DNA of 64,000 nt, from contig OX463818.1 in the NCBI GenBank assembly GCA_949825045.1, forward strand, positions 24,010,906 to 24,074,905, given 5' to 3'. Position numbers and translations under genes: made by a program. This document shows positions 51,373-62,303 of this stretch, in pieces (the stretch's first letter is position 1; each line of letters begins with the position of its first letter). The notes under the pieces were generated by a model that had not been told where the DNA came from, did no database searches, and saw nothing but the letters and a program-made list of their open reading frames with translations. This stretch comes from Argyresthia goedartella. Its lineage: Eukaryota > Arthropoda > Insecta > Lepidoptera > Argyresthiidae.

Positions 51373-52680
51373 CACAGTCAGGTCATAAGTTCTGTCACAC
51401 AATAAAAACTTTTGAATTTAGAACGCTGGCCACAAAAAAGTTTATTGAATTCGAATTTAGAATTTTTCATGAAAATAAAAATGTGTACTTTTTAGAATTT
51501 TCCTCATTTTTAAATATGGAGTGGACACTTAAAGAAGACCGTGTCGAAGTTATTGCGTTGCATCGTTGCGGTTACGCGCCAATTCAGATTTTTGACTTAC
51601 TGAAAAATTTTAATATAACCAAAAGATTCGTTTATCGTACCATAAAACGATACAATGAAGACTCTAGTGTAGATGACAGGTCTAGAAGTGTTCGCCCTCG
51701 CTCTGTTAGGACTCCAGCAGTGATAAAAGCTGTGAAGGCGCGAATTCAAAGAAATCCCATACGTAAGCAGAAACTGTTGGCCCTTCAGATGGGGTTAAGC
51801 AGGACCACGGTGAAAAAGGTGTTAAATGAAGACTTAGGGCTTAGGGCATATCGAAGAAAAACAGGACATCGTTTGGACGCTCGTTTAATGGACCTGAGAC
51901 TGAAGAGATGCCGCGCTTTGTTGAAGCGGTACGCGGGAAAAAAGCATCGGGAAATTCTTTTTTCGGATGAAAAAATTTTCACCGTGGAAGAGAGCTACAA
52001 CAAACAAAATGATAAGGTGTACGCACACAGCAGTAAAGAAGCGAGCAACCGTATTCCGCGTGTCCAACGAGGTTATTTTCCATCCTCGCTCATGGTTTGG
52101 TTGGGAGTCTCTTATTGGGGCTTAACTGAGGTACATTTTTGTGAGAAAGGCGTAAAAACGAATGCAGTTGTGTATCAAAATACAGTCCTCAAGAACCTTG
52201 TGGAACCTGTTTCTCATACCATGTTTAATAACAGGCACTGGGTATTCCAACAAGATTCTGCGCCAGCTCATAGAGCGAAATCACACAAGACTGGCTGGCG
52301 GCGAGTGAAATCGACTTCATCCGGCACGAAGACTGGCCCTCCTCCAGTCCAGATTTGAGTCCGTTAGATTACAAGATATGGCAACACTTGGAGGAAAAGG
52401 CCTGCTCAAAGCCTCATCCTGATTTGGAGTCACTCAAGGCATCCTTGATTAAGGCAGCCGCCGATATTGACATGGACCTCGTTCGTGCTGCGATAGACGA
52501 CTGGCCGCGCAGAATAAAGGCCTGTATTCAAAATCGCGGGAGTCATTTTGAATAAACTTTATTACCATATGAATCTATGTTTTATTTAGTTGATTTTGCT
52601 ATATAAATGTTTACATAAATAATAAACATGTCTAAATTATTTCATATTGCACATGTGACAGAACTTATGACCTGACTATG
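51373..52680 (+). mobile_element. maT-type mariner transposon, 1.3 kb, TA-flanked
   Basis: Inverted ends CACAGTCAGGTCATAAG...TTCTGTCAC (left) and CATAGTCAGGTCATAAG... (right, complemented) match over about 25 bp with one mismatch. TA flanks both sides (51371-51372, 52681-52682). A single transposase ORF fills the element. Size and ends fit a full-length mariner-like element, recently active except for one frameshift. Confidence 0.92.
51516..52555 (+). pseudogene. maT (D,D37D) mariner transposase, one frameshift
   Basis: The likely start is ATG 51516 (MEWTLKEDR); the frame is open further upstream but that part lies in the terminal region. An N-terminal helix-turn-helix pair is visible (IALHRCGYAPIQIFDLL ... 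KQKLLALQMGLSRTTVKKVL). The catalytic triad is LFSDEKIFTVEE (D), FQQDSAPAH (D) and SPDLSPLDYKIW (D). With the frame corrected the second and third Asp are 37 residues apart, the maT signature. A one-base deletion near 52285 shifts the frame, so the 360-codon ORF ends early at 52358 and the C-terminal part lies in another frame (52355-52555). Otherwise the protein is intact. Confidence 0.9.
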
Positions 52681-53439
52681 TATATATATATATACAAGTA
52701 ATTTTTACATGGAGCCAGTGAAGTTTCCACCGACATTTTAAATCTATCATTTATACACAAGGGTGACACAACCTAGATATCAAAACAGAGTATACATTTA
52801 TTTTTAAAAGAAAGTATGTATGTAACATTATTACTAAACTACTATCTAACTACTAATCTACTATCGACCTAATCGACTCATGATCAACCTGCTGTTAAAT
52901 TCAGTTGGAAAAGTATATAATAATAATAATAATCAATAGCTTGTAAATATGTTATTAATAAAGCAATGTAGGAATATGGAACAATCGGACTGACTTGATT
53001 CGGTTTGGCCGATAGCACTGGAACAATCGGACTGACTTGATTCGGTTTGGCCGATAGCGCAGATATATATTTAAAAAAAAATAAAGATGAAATAACAACC
53101 AAAAATGTATAGAGAATATAAAAAAAATGCGGCAACGTAAGAAGAATATTTTTCGTTGAAAAAAGCTATACTACTGTTATTTTCATTGTACTGTCGAGTG
53201 GCTCTGACAAGGTAATTATTTTTTGAGTCATTTTTCTTAGATATTGGTATTGAGAAAGTAGCGCTTGAACGAGTGCGAGTAGGACATCTTAATGTATTTT
53301 TACTTAATAGATAAGATGATTCGTTCTCATTAAATAAGAAAATCTGGTCTCTAATTTGTCTTCGCTTAGCTAAGGATACAAAAGGATTTACATTAAAACT
53401 TTTGAATTTATATTGAAATCTTTTTAAAAAAATATTTTG
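52681..53439. other. Intergenic with 42-bp tandem duplication
   Basis: Mostly AT-rich. 52978-53019 and 53020-53061 are near-exact tandem copies of a 42-bp unit (GGAACAATCGGACTGACTTG...). A TATATATATA run follows the mariner. Confidence 0.7.
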
Positions 53440-54041
53440 AATTCTTCAATTCAAATTCAAATTCAAAAAGAGTTTATTTCCATAAGAAACACATAGGTAA
53501 CATTTGGAGAATGTCAAATCTTAAAGTAACACATGTATAAGGTACAGGGAAATATAGAACTCAATTTGAATTCCGTCACCTCAATGTTTTAGATGCTGGA
53601 GGCAAAGAGGCGACTAGAAACCTCCAGCTTTATACGTTATTTTTTACAGAATTGGAGCAAACACCTTCCCAAGTTTTCTTGTCTTCTACATAATCTGATA
53701 TTTTGTAGTAACCTTTTTTACATAAGTGATTTTTAACAACATTTTTAAATTTATTCACAGACAATTATTGTAACTCAGCCCTTTAAAAGATACATTAACC
53801 TTATGGAGCCTAGTAGTAGGTATAGCTAGTTTATTCCTATTTCTAGTGTTGACATTGTGCCTGTCGCTATTCTTAGGAAATTTATCAATATTTTTGTGGA
53901 CGTACATTAGGTTTTCATAAATATACTGACACGGCACTGTCATAATGTTAATTTCCTTAAATTTACAACGCAGTGACTCTCTGGGACCCACATTGTAGAT
54001 TGCACGAACAGCCATCTTTTGCAGCACAAATATTATGTGTT
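53440..54041 (-). mobile_element. CR1-like LINE, 3' part (continues at 58143)
   Basis: The 3' portion of the copy that continues at 58143-59904. Minus-strand coding (54027-53755) has LQKMAVRAIYNVGPRESLR and YIYENLMYVHKNIDKFP, matching the C-terminus of the family, then a UTR and a tail of TTTGAA words (53445-53470 on the complement). Split from its RT part by the RTE-like element. Confidence 0.85.
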
Positions 54042-54625
54042 TCTCGGGGGAGCCTCACCCCTAGGGAACGCGTCCCCAGGTGGCGGATAGGGGGTGCTCG
54101 ACAGGTTGTCCTTACGACACCTGCAGGGCTGGAGGGAAATGAAATACCTCCCGCGGACCAACAGGCCCCTTGCCTAGGGTTACAGGTGAAGACCTCAACG
54201 GCAGTAGCGGCGAAAAAGGTGGACTTTGGTACGGCAATGCTGGCGGAAGAGGCGATGGATCTGGATACTTTTAGGCGGTCAGGTCACAGACCGAAAGGGG
54301 GCGGAATCCTCCCGCATAGCGCCTGAAGACTGGCTCGGCGCCGAAGGCAGCCCGACTACTGATAAGCAACAGTGGCTTGGCGGAGTCGGCGAGTCAGCAA
54401 GGCAGCGTGTAATGCCGAGGGCGTCAGTAGAGGACAAGGCAACTGGCGGCCATACACTGCATCCAAATTCTCCTCCAATCGTATCGATTCTGCGTTCCAT
54501 CGGTCCAAGGAGGACGAGGACGAGAGGGTGCATCTGCATATGCGCGCCCGTTTATGCACCTAAATATATCCTGCGCACTTGACTGTTTCAGCAAATATAA
54601 CGGACACTGACTTACATCAAGCCCT

Positions 54626-57600
54626 GTGGCGACAATGAGAGGCAGAGAGGTTCGGTATCGATGTAAGCCGGGCTTTGGCTTATCTTGCACACAGGCGGCT
54701 CAGAGAGAGTGGTCGCTTCTGCGTAGAACAAGGGATAACTTCGTAGATTCGGCAGCACTCTGTGCGACGAAGCAGCCTTATTCAGGGAAACACTGCTTCC
54801 CACGCCCAGCCGTGGAGTGGGCTAGAAAAGGTGCCCCAAACAAATGTTTATCCCAACCCAAATGGGAGGTAGCAACCGCGGCTGCCTGTGCATCCCAGAC
54901 TCGCGGTCGAAACAAGAATAAAATTACGAAAATCCAACCATTGACTTTTGCCGCTTGGAATGTACGAACTCTACTCGATCGTGACACCAACCTATGCCCG
55001 GAGCGGAAAACTGCTATCGTTGCCCGAGAATTACGACGGTACAATATCGATATAGCCGCACTTAGTGAGACCCATCTAGCGGAAGAGGGCAAAATAGTAG
55101 AGCATGGAGGCGGCTATACATTCTTCTGGAAAGGAAACGCAGCATCAGAACCCCGTCGATCTGGTGTTGGTTTCGCAATTAAGAACGAGATAGTGCAAAG
55201 GTTGAATGAGTGTCCTGTTAACATCTCAGATCGTGTCATTTCATTGCGAATACACCTGGACAACGATAATCATCTGAACATCCTCAGCGTTTATTCCCCA
55301 ACTTTGGATAAAGACGACGAAACGAAGGATAAATTCTACAAGGAACTTTCCGATGCTGTAGTGAAGATCCCCCAAAGAGAGCAGGTGCTTGTCCTTGGCG
55401 ATTTTAATGCACGCGTTGGACGAGATCATGAAGCGTGGCCCAAGGTGCTCGGAAGACATGGCGTAGGCACCATGAATAGCAACGGAAATCTTCTGCTAAG
55501 TTTGTGTGCTCAGTATGAGTTGGCCATTACCAACACCTGCTTCAGATTGCCAGCTAAATACAAAACGACATGGATGCATCCAAGGTCTAAACACTGGCAC
55601 CTGATTGACTATGCTCTGGTACGCCAAAAAGACCTATCTCAAGTGCAAATCACTCGAGTCATGAGAGGCGCTAACTGCTGGACTGACCACAGGTTGGTTG
55701 TTATCAAGATGAAACTGCGTCTCCACCCACCTTATCGCCGTGGAAAGACAACTAATGTCAGTCTGAACGTGCAGAAACTTCAAAGCCAAGAGACAAGAGC
55801 CGCCTTTGGGATTGCTCTGAACAACAGGCTGGCTACACGTAACACTAGCGATCAAGATTTAGAAGAGGCCTGGAAGTCTTTGAGCTCCGATCTTAAAGAA
55901 GCTGCTACCGAAACGCTGGGACTCAGGAAACTTGTTCGCGAGGACTGGTTCGATGACAATAACCAGGCTTTGGTAGAAGCTATAGAAAAACACCGGAAAC
56001 TTTTGCGTACTCAAGAGCAGAGTGGCAACTTGAACCTACAAGACCAAATAAAAGTTAGCACCAGAGAACTGAGGAAACTTACACGAGAGACTAAGGACAA
56101 ATGGTGGAAAGATAAAGCGCGCCATATACAACTGCTTGCTGACTGTAAACAACTTGGCGCCTTTTACAGTGAAGTCCGGAATCTAATTGGCACTACTCAA
56201 CATGTAAATGTGCCATTACGATCTCTCGACGGCTCGCAGAGATTAACGTCTAAGGACGAGGTTCTCCAACGCTGGGCTGAACACTTCAACAACCTACTCA
56301 ACGTAGATCGTTCAGCAGATCTGGAACATATCCGGGGTACTACAAGCCTTGATGCAATGCCTAAGTTAGAAGAACCGCCAACCCTTACTGAAGTGATCGA
56401 CGCTGTAAATCAGCAAAAGAATAATAAGGCGGTGGGCCTTGACAACATCCCGGCTGAACTACTAAAATATGGCACTGCAGAACTTCATAAAATACTCTGG
56501 AAGCTGTTTGTACAGATGTGGAACGAGGAAAGGATCCCAGATGACTTCATCGCCTCGCGTATCTGCGCCCTATACAAGAACAAGGGTGACCGTTCCGACT
56601 GTAATGCTTACCGAGGAATATCTTTGCTATCTTCTGCAGGGAAAACATTTGCTCGTGTCCTGCTTAACCGCCTCATCCCTGTTTCTGAATCTTACTTGCC
56701 AGAAACCCAGTTTGGCTTCCGCCCGGAGAGAGGCACGTGTGAAGCTATATTTTCTGTACGCCAACTTCAGGAGAAAAGTCGAGAACAAGGACAACCTCTG
56801 TTTCTCTGCTTCATTGATCTAGAGAAGGCTTTTGACTGTGTACCACGTGAAGCTCTCTGGATTCTACTGGCAAAGCTGGGCTGCCCTGAAAAATTCGTAC
56901 GGATTATACGACTACTGCACGATGATATGAAGTGTTGTGTCAGCTTTAATGGTGAGCAATCCGAGTTTTTCTCCGTTACCTGTGGAGTAAAGCAAGGTTG
57001 CGTACTGGCACCGACTTTGTTTGCTCTCTACTTTGCTGCAGTCGTAAGAGAATCAATTGACGAATCGACATCTGGTATTCATATCCGCTTTAGAACAGAC
57101 GGAAAGCTATTTAACCTCGCTCGACTAAAAGCATGCACTAAGACATCCTGCGATACAATTAGAGAGATTATGTACGCCGACGATCTTTGCTTTGTGTCAG
57201 ATTCTGTGGAGGGACTACAACAGTGGATCACGGCTTTCCACGAGGTATGCCGCAAATATGGGCTCAAAATCAGTGTCAGCAAGACGGAGGTCATGGCGAT
57301 GGACACTCAAAGAGTCGACAACTCGACCCTCGATATAAAGCTTGGCGCAGACTCACTGAAGCAGGTCGATAAGTTCAAATACCTTGGGAGCACTGTATCG
57401 TCGAAATACGATCTTGATCCAGAATTGAATGGAAGAATTAGCGCTGCTGCTGCAGCTTTTTGGAGGTTGGAGCGCAAAGTCTTCCGATCGCATGACATCA
57501 AGCTATCCACCAAAGTCTCCGTCTATATGGCCATAGTTCTTCCGAACCTTCTCTATTCCGCCGAGACCTGGTGTCCATACCGTAAACATATCAGCGCTTT

Positions 57601-57883
57601 AGACAGATTCCATCTAAGATGTATTCGAAACATTTTGAACGTCAAGTGGTCTGACCGTATCAGGAATACAGAGATATTACGACGTTCTAATGTTGGTGGG
57701 GTCGAAGCTTACTTGATGAGGCGTCAACTGCGATGGTGCGGCCACGTGCGACGGATGCCAGAGGAACGACTTGCAAAACGTCTCTTATACTGTGAACTAC
57801 AGAACGGAAAACGCAAGCAAGGCGGTCAGTTCTTGAGGTTCAAAGACGTGCAGAAGCGACATATTAAGTTATATAAGTTATAA
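54626..57883 (+). CDS. RTE-like ORF: endonuclease and reverse transcriptase (1085 aa)
   Basis: Open over 3.26 kb; the first ATG-type start is debatable. The EEP-type endonuclease begins near residue 105 ([13 protein letters not shown]), with [20 protein letters not shown] and [12 protein letters not shown] (catalytic Asp/His set present). The RT has [43 protein letters not shown] (Asp), [16 protein letters not shown] and [10 protein letters not shown] (active site). The C-terminal [20 protein letters not shown] is a hallmark of this LINE type. A frameshift at about 57850 ends the frame early, and the expected tail continues in other frames to 58122. All catalytic residues are intact. Confidence 0.88.
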   Translation: MATMRGREVRYRCKPGFGLSCTQAAQREWSLLRRTRDNFVDSAALCATKQPYSGKHCFPRPAVEWARKGAPNKCLSQPKWEVATAAACASQTRGRNKNKITKIQPLTFAAWNVRTLLDRDTNLCPERKTAIVARELRRYNIDIAALSETHLAEEGKIVEHGGGYTFFWKGNAASEPRRSGVGFAIKNEIVQRLNECPVNISDRVISLRIHLDNDNHLNILSVYSPTLDKDDETKDKFYKELSDAVVKIPQREQVLVLGDFNARVGRDHEAWPKVLGRHGVGTMNSNGNLLLSLCAQYELAITNTCFRLPAKYKTTWMHPRSKHWHLIDYALVRQKDLSQVQITRVMRGANCWTDHRLVVIKMKLRLHPPYRRGKTTNVSLNVQKLQSQETRAAFGIALNNRLATRNTSDQDLEEAWKSLSSDLKEAATETLGLRKLVREDWFDDNNQALVEAIEKHRKLLRTQEQSGNLNLQDQIKVSTRELRKLTRETKDKWWKDKARHIQLLADCKQLGAFYSEVRNLIGTTQHVNVPLRSLDGSQRLTSKDEVLQRWAEHFNNLLNVDRSADLEHIRGTTSLDAMPKLEEPPTLTEVIDAVNQQKNNKAVGLDNIPAELLKYGTAELHKILWKLFVQMWNEERIPDDFIASRICALYKNKGDRSDCNAYRGISLLSSAGKTFARVLLNRLIPVSESYLPETQFGFRPERGTCEAIFSVRQLQEKSREQGQPLFLCFIDLEKAFDCVPREALWILLAKLGCPEKFVRIIRLLHDDMKCCVSFNGEQSEFFSVTCGVKQGCVLAPTLFALYFAAVVRESIDESTSGIHIRFRTDGKLFNLARLKACTKTSCDTIREIMYADDLCFVSDSVEGLQQWITAFHEVCRKYGLKISVSKTEVMAMDTQRVDNSTLDIKLGADSLKQVDKFKYLGSTVSSKYDLDPELNGRISAAAAAFWRLERKVFRSHDIKLSTKVSVYMAIVLPNLLYSAETWCPYRKHISALDRFHLRCIRNILNVKWSDRIRNTEILRRSNVGGVEAYLMRRQLRWCGHVRRMPEERLAKRLLYCELQNGKRKQGGQFLRFKDVQKRHIKLYKL

Positions 57884-58122
57884 GTTGCGGTATCGAGCAC
57901 TCCACGTGGGAGGAACTCACGGAAGACAAGGCAGAGTGGAGCTACTCTTGATGCCAAGCGAGACAAACTACGAGGCAGAACACCTGCCGCAATACAGTAC
58001 ACGCACCAAAATGGCGTGCTGACGTGTGGCCAGTGCAATCGCACTTTTTCTAATAAAATAGGCTACGCAAGCCATATGAGGGCACACGAACGACGCCTTC
58101 CCCAGCAGTTACAGTCGCCGTG
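57884..58122 (+). pseudogene. RTE-like ORF C-terminal tail with C2H2 finger, out of frame
   Basis: [19 protein letters not shown] continues the ORF in one frame to a TGA at about 57949. A second shift leads to a frame encoding [18 protein letters not shown] then HMRAHERR (58024-58095), a C2H2 zinc finger, then stop at 58120-58122. Such a terminal finger is known in this LINE type; here it is separated from the RT by two frameshifts. Confidence 0.75.
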
Positions 58123-58142
58123 ACCGAACCCGGTCGGAGAAC

Positions 58143-59904
58143 ATCATCATCATCATCATGTTAATGTCTGCAGCGTTCCCCCACAGCAGTATGCCGTAAG
58201 ACATAATGCTATGGAAGTAGCTGAAGTAAACTAGTCTAGCTGTTTCCACGTCCGTAAAAAGACGGATTTTTTTAACTGCATAAACTGCGGAACTTAGTTT
58301 TTTTGATAGCTTATCTATGTGTGGGCCCCACTGAAGCTTATTATCTAAGGTGATTCCTAGGAATACCGTGCTATCTACAATTTCTAAATTTTCACCTTTA
58401 ACATTAACATTAGCCGAGACTTGTTTGTAAAAATTGGGGAGTATAAACCGAATACATTTAGTTTTGTTATTGTTCAGTAAAAGATTATTAGCACTAAACC
58501 AATTGACTACCTTTGAGATTGCATTATTCACATCGTCAAAGTTCAAACTGCGTCGTTTCATTTTAAACAAAAGTGAAGTTTCATCTGCAAACAGTACAAT
58601 CTCATGATTATCTCTGACAAGATGTGGCAGGTCATTAATATAAACCAAAAACAGGAATGGCCCGAGTATGGAACCCTGCGGTACACCCATAGTAACAACA
58701 GACCCTGGAGATCGTTTTCCATTAATGTCAACTCTCTGTATCCTGTTATTTAGATAAGAAGAGAGAAGATCTAAAGAGTTATCCCTAATTCCATAGTGAT
58801 GAAATTTCCTGATCAATGTCCCATGGTCAACGCAATCAAAAGCCTTAGACAAATCGCAAAATACTTCTAGAGCATCATGCGACTCCTCCCAGGCATCATA
58901 TATATGTGATATTAACTCAATACCGGCATCAGTAGTTGATTTGCCTTGTGTAAAACCAAATTGTTTACAGTGGAGCATGTTGTTGGTGTTGAAATGTGTA
59001 AGAAGTTGATATTTAATTACTTTTTCAAATACTTTACTAAATGTAGGCAATACCGATATCGGTCTGAAGTTAGAAAGGTCAGATTTACTACCCGATTTAA
59101 ACAAAGGTACTATTTTACTGTGTTTCATTAAATCAGGAAACACGCCAGCATCAATAGATGCATTAAATATGATAGCTAAATCAAGTGCAATAACATTTAT
59201 TAGGGGCTTCACAACTTGAACAGAAATATCCCAGAGGTCTGCAGTTTTTTTAACATTTATTGATTTAAAGGCTTTAATAATATCTTTATCATCTACATAA
59301 TTAAACGAGAATTGATTTTCACATCTAGGTACATAGTCTTTTAGCAAAGATTCAGCGACTACTTTGGAAGAGTCTAAAGACTTTGTAGTAGAGATTGGGA
59401 TGTCAGTAGAAAAAAAATCAAACGCTTTAGCTACATCAATATCATTTTTGAAAGTAATATCATTAATTTTTAATTCATATTCATTGTTTTTAATACTGAC
59501 CTTTCCAGTCTCACTTTTAATTATATCCCAAGTTGATTTAATTTTGTTATCACTTTTTCTTATTTTAGATCTGATATAATTTGATTTTGCAATTTGACAA
59601 ACTTTTTTAAAGATTTTTGAGTACTTTTTTACTTTATCCATGAACTCTTCACTATGATTCCATTGTTTTTCACTATATAATTCATATAAATTTTGTCTAC
59701 TTTTAAGTATACCTACTGTGGCCCACTTACTAAAGTTAAGTTTGTCTGAGACCACAATCGATCTGGTAGTAAATACTGCATTGAACGCATTGCTGAATTT
59801 GTAAAAAAAAATACAATATGACTCATTGGGGTTATTATTAGAGTAATTGATAGGTAGTTTGCTATCCCAATTCAATTTAAACCTTTCAAACCGATGTGCA
59901 ATCA
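58143..59904 (-). mobile_element. CR1-like LINE, RT part (3' end at 53440-54041)
   Basis: The upstream part of the copy split by the RTE-like LINE. It is 5'-truncated at about 59904, where the frame enters TTGAAA microsatellite sequence. The endonuclease is missing. Confidence 0.88.
58143..59904 (-). pseudogene. CR1-like reverse transcriptase with altered active site (FADE)
   Basis: A 600-residue open frame without internal stops. It contains KKTADLWDISVQVVKPLI, NFRPISVLPTFSKVFEKV, FGFTQGKSTTDA, CDLSKAFDCVDHG (catalytic Asp), GVPQGSILGPFLFLVYIND and LFADETSLLFK. The active site is F-A-D-E (complement of about 58585-58596) where sister copies have FADD, a change in a catalytic Asp. The first ~10 residues (KLKLKLKID) come from the neighbouring microsatellite, not from the LINE. 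The C-terminus continues beyond the RTE-like insertion at 54037. Confidence 0.87.
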
Positions 59905-60030
59905 TGTCAATTTTCAATTTCAATTTCAATTTCAATTTTCAATTTCAATTTCAATTTTCAATTTTCAATTTCAATTTCAATTTTCAATTTCAATTTCCAA
60001 TTTTCAATTTCAATTTTCAATTTCAATTTA
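59905..60030. repeat. TTGAAA-type microsatellite
   Basis: About 125 bp of CAATTT/CAATTTT words. It is continuous with the 3' tail of the LINE UTR at 60031-60180 (minus) and with the short TTTGAA tail at 53445-53470, so it looks like an expanded LINE tail. Confidence 0.8.
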
Positions 60031-60254
60031 TTTATTGCTTCTACATTGTTATAGTACAATATAACATATTTGTATATGGGAACAGGTTTTTAGATGACAA
60101 TGAAGCGCCCTGTAACGGCTTTGCAATTTATCTTAATAACTAAGTAAATAGGTATATTTATATATTTTTTATTTTACACAATAAAATTTAAAATAATAAG
60201 TAATATCTAAATATGAATACAATTACTGTAGTTTCATTATATTATTATTATTTC
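60031..60254 (-). mobile_element. LINE 3' UTR fragment upstream of the microsatellite (tentative)
   Basis: On the minus strand, a non-coding stretch leads into AAGCAATAAATAAATTGAAATTGAAA, i.e. a polyadenylation-like AATAAA followed by the TTGAAA tail. No coding part is left. The rest is AT-rich. Confidence 0.45.
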
Positions 60255-61100
60255 ATTATGGTGATTGAGAGCTCAACATTGAGAAAGAGAGTCAAACATT
60301 GCTCTTAAAGCTAAAACACTACGGCATAAAAGGCAATAGCTCTAAGCTTATGAGATCGTATTTAGAAGGGAGGGTTCAAAAAGCTGACATTAATAGGACA
60401 AAATCATCGGGTTCTTAGGTGAAGATGGGAGTCCCACAGGGATCTATTCTGGGTCCATTCCTTTTCCTCGTGTATGTAAGTGATTTGCCATTCATGGTAC
60501 AAAACATGTCAGAGATAATATTATTTGCATATGGCACGTCACTAATGTTTTAAATTAGGAGACAGGAAAATGACTTACAGGAAACAAACAATGCTCTCTT
60601 GCGAGTACTAGACTGGTTTATTGCCAATAACTTGCTTCTGAATTCAAAAAAGACACAGTGCATAAAATTCACTTTACCTAATGTAAGGCAAGTTGAGTAA
60701 CATTGGATTGGGGAAAGACAAACTAAAACTAGTAGATGAAACTGTATTTCTCGGCATCACTATTGATTTCAAACTACAGTGGGGTCCCCATATTTTAAAA
60801 TTAGCACATAGACTTAGCTCCACAGCATATGCGGTTAAAAGAATCAGGAAATTGACTGACGTTGCAACTGCTAGGCTTGTATCTTTTAGTTATTTCCATA
60901 GCATTATGTCCTACGGCATACTACTATGGGGACGGGCTGCTGACATTGAGACCATCTTCATTTTGCAGAAGAGAGCGATCAGATTTATTTATAAGCTATG
61001 TAATAGAGAATCTCTGAGAGACTTCTTCAAAGAAACCAACATCCTAACAGTTGCAAGTCAATATATCTATGAAAACATGATATATATGTATGTATACTCT
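60255..61100 (+). pseudogene. Degenerate CR1-like RT copy
   Basis: Plus-strand relative of the 1-1179 and 58143-59904 copies. It has LKLKHYGIKGNSS, MGVPQGSILGPFLFLVYVS and LFAYGTSLMF, so the FADD active site is destroyed. A TAG lies before the GVPQ block and a TAA after it, then a frame change near 60693. The C-terminal region (LGITIDFKLQWGPH, FILQKRAIRFIYKL) is clear to about 61090. It lacks 5' sequence and its own 3' end, which is replaced by the next copy at about 61105. Confidence 0.82.
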
Positions 61101-61119
61101 CACCTCAAATCGTGCTCCG

Positions 61120-61701
61120 AGAAGAACAATAGCAAACAAAAGAACTGTAGTTTATTCAGATAAGATAGGTGTAGATTTTGGTATGTTTTTGCATTATGGC
61201 CTTAAGCAACAAGTGACAAATAATTGTTGTCCTAATAGTTCCTTTGAGGATATTATAAAAAAGATAGCTGTAGGGAATTTTGATGAAAATACTACCATTG
61301 TTATTATGGTAGGAAACCACTCAAACATTAGTCGGAGTGCATTAGATACCGGTATAGAGGTACTGCTCAATTTATATAATAAGACAAAGTGCAAGTTTAT
61401 TCTATGTAACTTTCCTTATTGTTCTAATTTATCGGGGAACCAAAATAAAAGTGTACATAGAATGAACATGCATCTATACAATATAACGTGTCATCATAGT
61501 GATGCTATTTTATATTTCGACATGAATAATTTTATTCATAACTTTACTTTGACTCAGGATACTATGTACCTGTCTCATAAAACAAAAAAACGAGTAGCTA
61601 CATTGTTAGCGTATAATATATGCGACACAGTTGTAAATACTATAACGCAGTCGCCTTCAGTTTTAGTTAGTATTAGTACTAATAGTAGTGTTTTAAACTA
61701 G
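61120..61701 (+). pseudogene. LINE ORF1 C-terminal fragment, possible SGNH-esterase-like domain
   Basis: About 194 codons in an open frame ending at TAG 61699-61701, 74 bp before ORF2. Features: a beta-strand-like TIVIMVGNHSNISR (resembling the G-x-N block of SGNH hydrolases), CKFILCNFPY, NKSVHRMNMHLYN and a terminal LTQDTMYLSHKTKKRVATLL, at the place where CR1-type ORF1 esterases have a D-x-x-H-L motif. Here the expected His position is Tyr. The esterase assignment rests on motif order and family knowledge (CR1 ORF1s often carry one). The N-terminal part is missing. Confidence 0.5.
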
Positions 61702-61775
61702 ATAGTTCGACAAAAGAGGACCCCTCAAAACATAAAAAAAAAATACAAAATAAGCAGGGGTTTTCTGGCAATCAA

Positions 61776-62303
61776 ATGAAAAATACTAGGACAAAGGGTA
61801 AGCCCCACTTAAATATTTCCCATCAAAACATGCAGGGGCTACCTGGCAAAGAACTTGTTTTAGAATTATTTCTTAATCATTCAGACACCGATGTTATTTG
61901 TATTACAGAACACTGGTTAAAGGAAAATATGATGTCTTTTAACATAAATAATTACAAAATTGTCAGTTGTTACAATAGAAAGACTGCCGATAGAGGTGGT
62001 TCTTTAATCTTAGTAAAAAATAATATTAAGGTGAAACAACGGAAAGATATTCTTGCACTTACTGTAGAAAGACAAATAGAGGTATCCTGTGTTGAGTTGG
62101 ATAGCCATATTATTGTTTGTGTCTACAGACCTCCGAGAGATGAAAACGGCCATGGCAATTTTGAAATGTTCGAGAAAATTATGGAGGATGCCCTCATTAT
62201 ACTTTGTAATAGCAGAAAGAAGTTAATTATTTGTGGCGATTTTAATGTAGATTTGCTTGTAGATACAACATTGAAACAACGATTAATAACTCTGTTCAAA
62301 TAA
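61776..62303 (+). pseudogene. LINE ORF2 N-terminal endonuclease, broken by stop
   Basis: EEP/APE-type endonuclease: ISHQNMQGLPGKE, VICITEHWLKENM (catalytic Glu), RGGSLILVKNN, VVCVYRPPRDE-like IIVCVYRPPRDENG, IICGDFNVDLL (Asp/Asn). The frame ends at TAA 62301-62303, before the terminal S-D-H block. That block continues in another frame (NCLPSDHSGQTVSF at about 62415-62455). ATG 61776 is a plausible ORF2 start. Confidence 0.82.

Larger units (their letters stand above)
54042..58142 (+). mobile_element. RTE-like LINE, about 4.1 kb, nearly complete
   Basis: A LINE with a GC-rich 5' leader (GGGGGAGCCTCACCCCTAGG..., 54049 on), one long ORF, a short 3' region and an ATC-repeat tail (58126-58140) typical of RTE-type elements. 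It lies inside the CR1-like LINE of the other strand; target duplication is at most ATGT. It may be full length, since the leader shows no sign of truncation. Confidence 0.82.
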
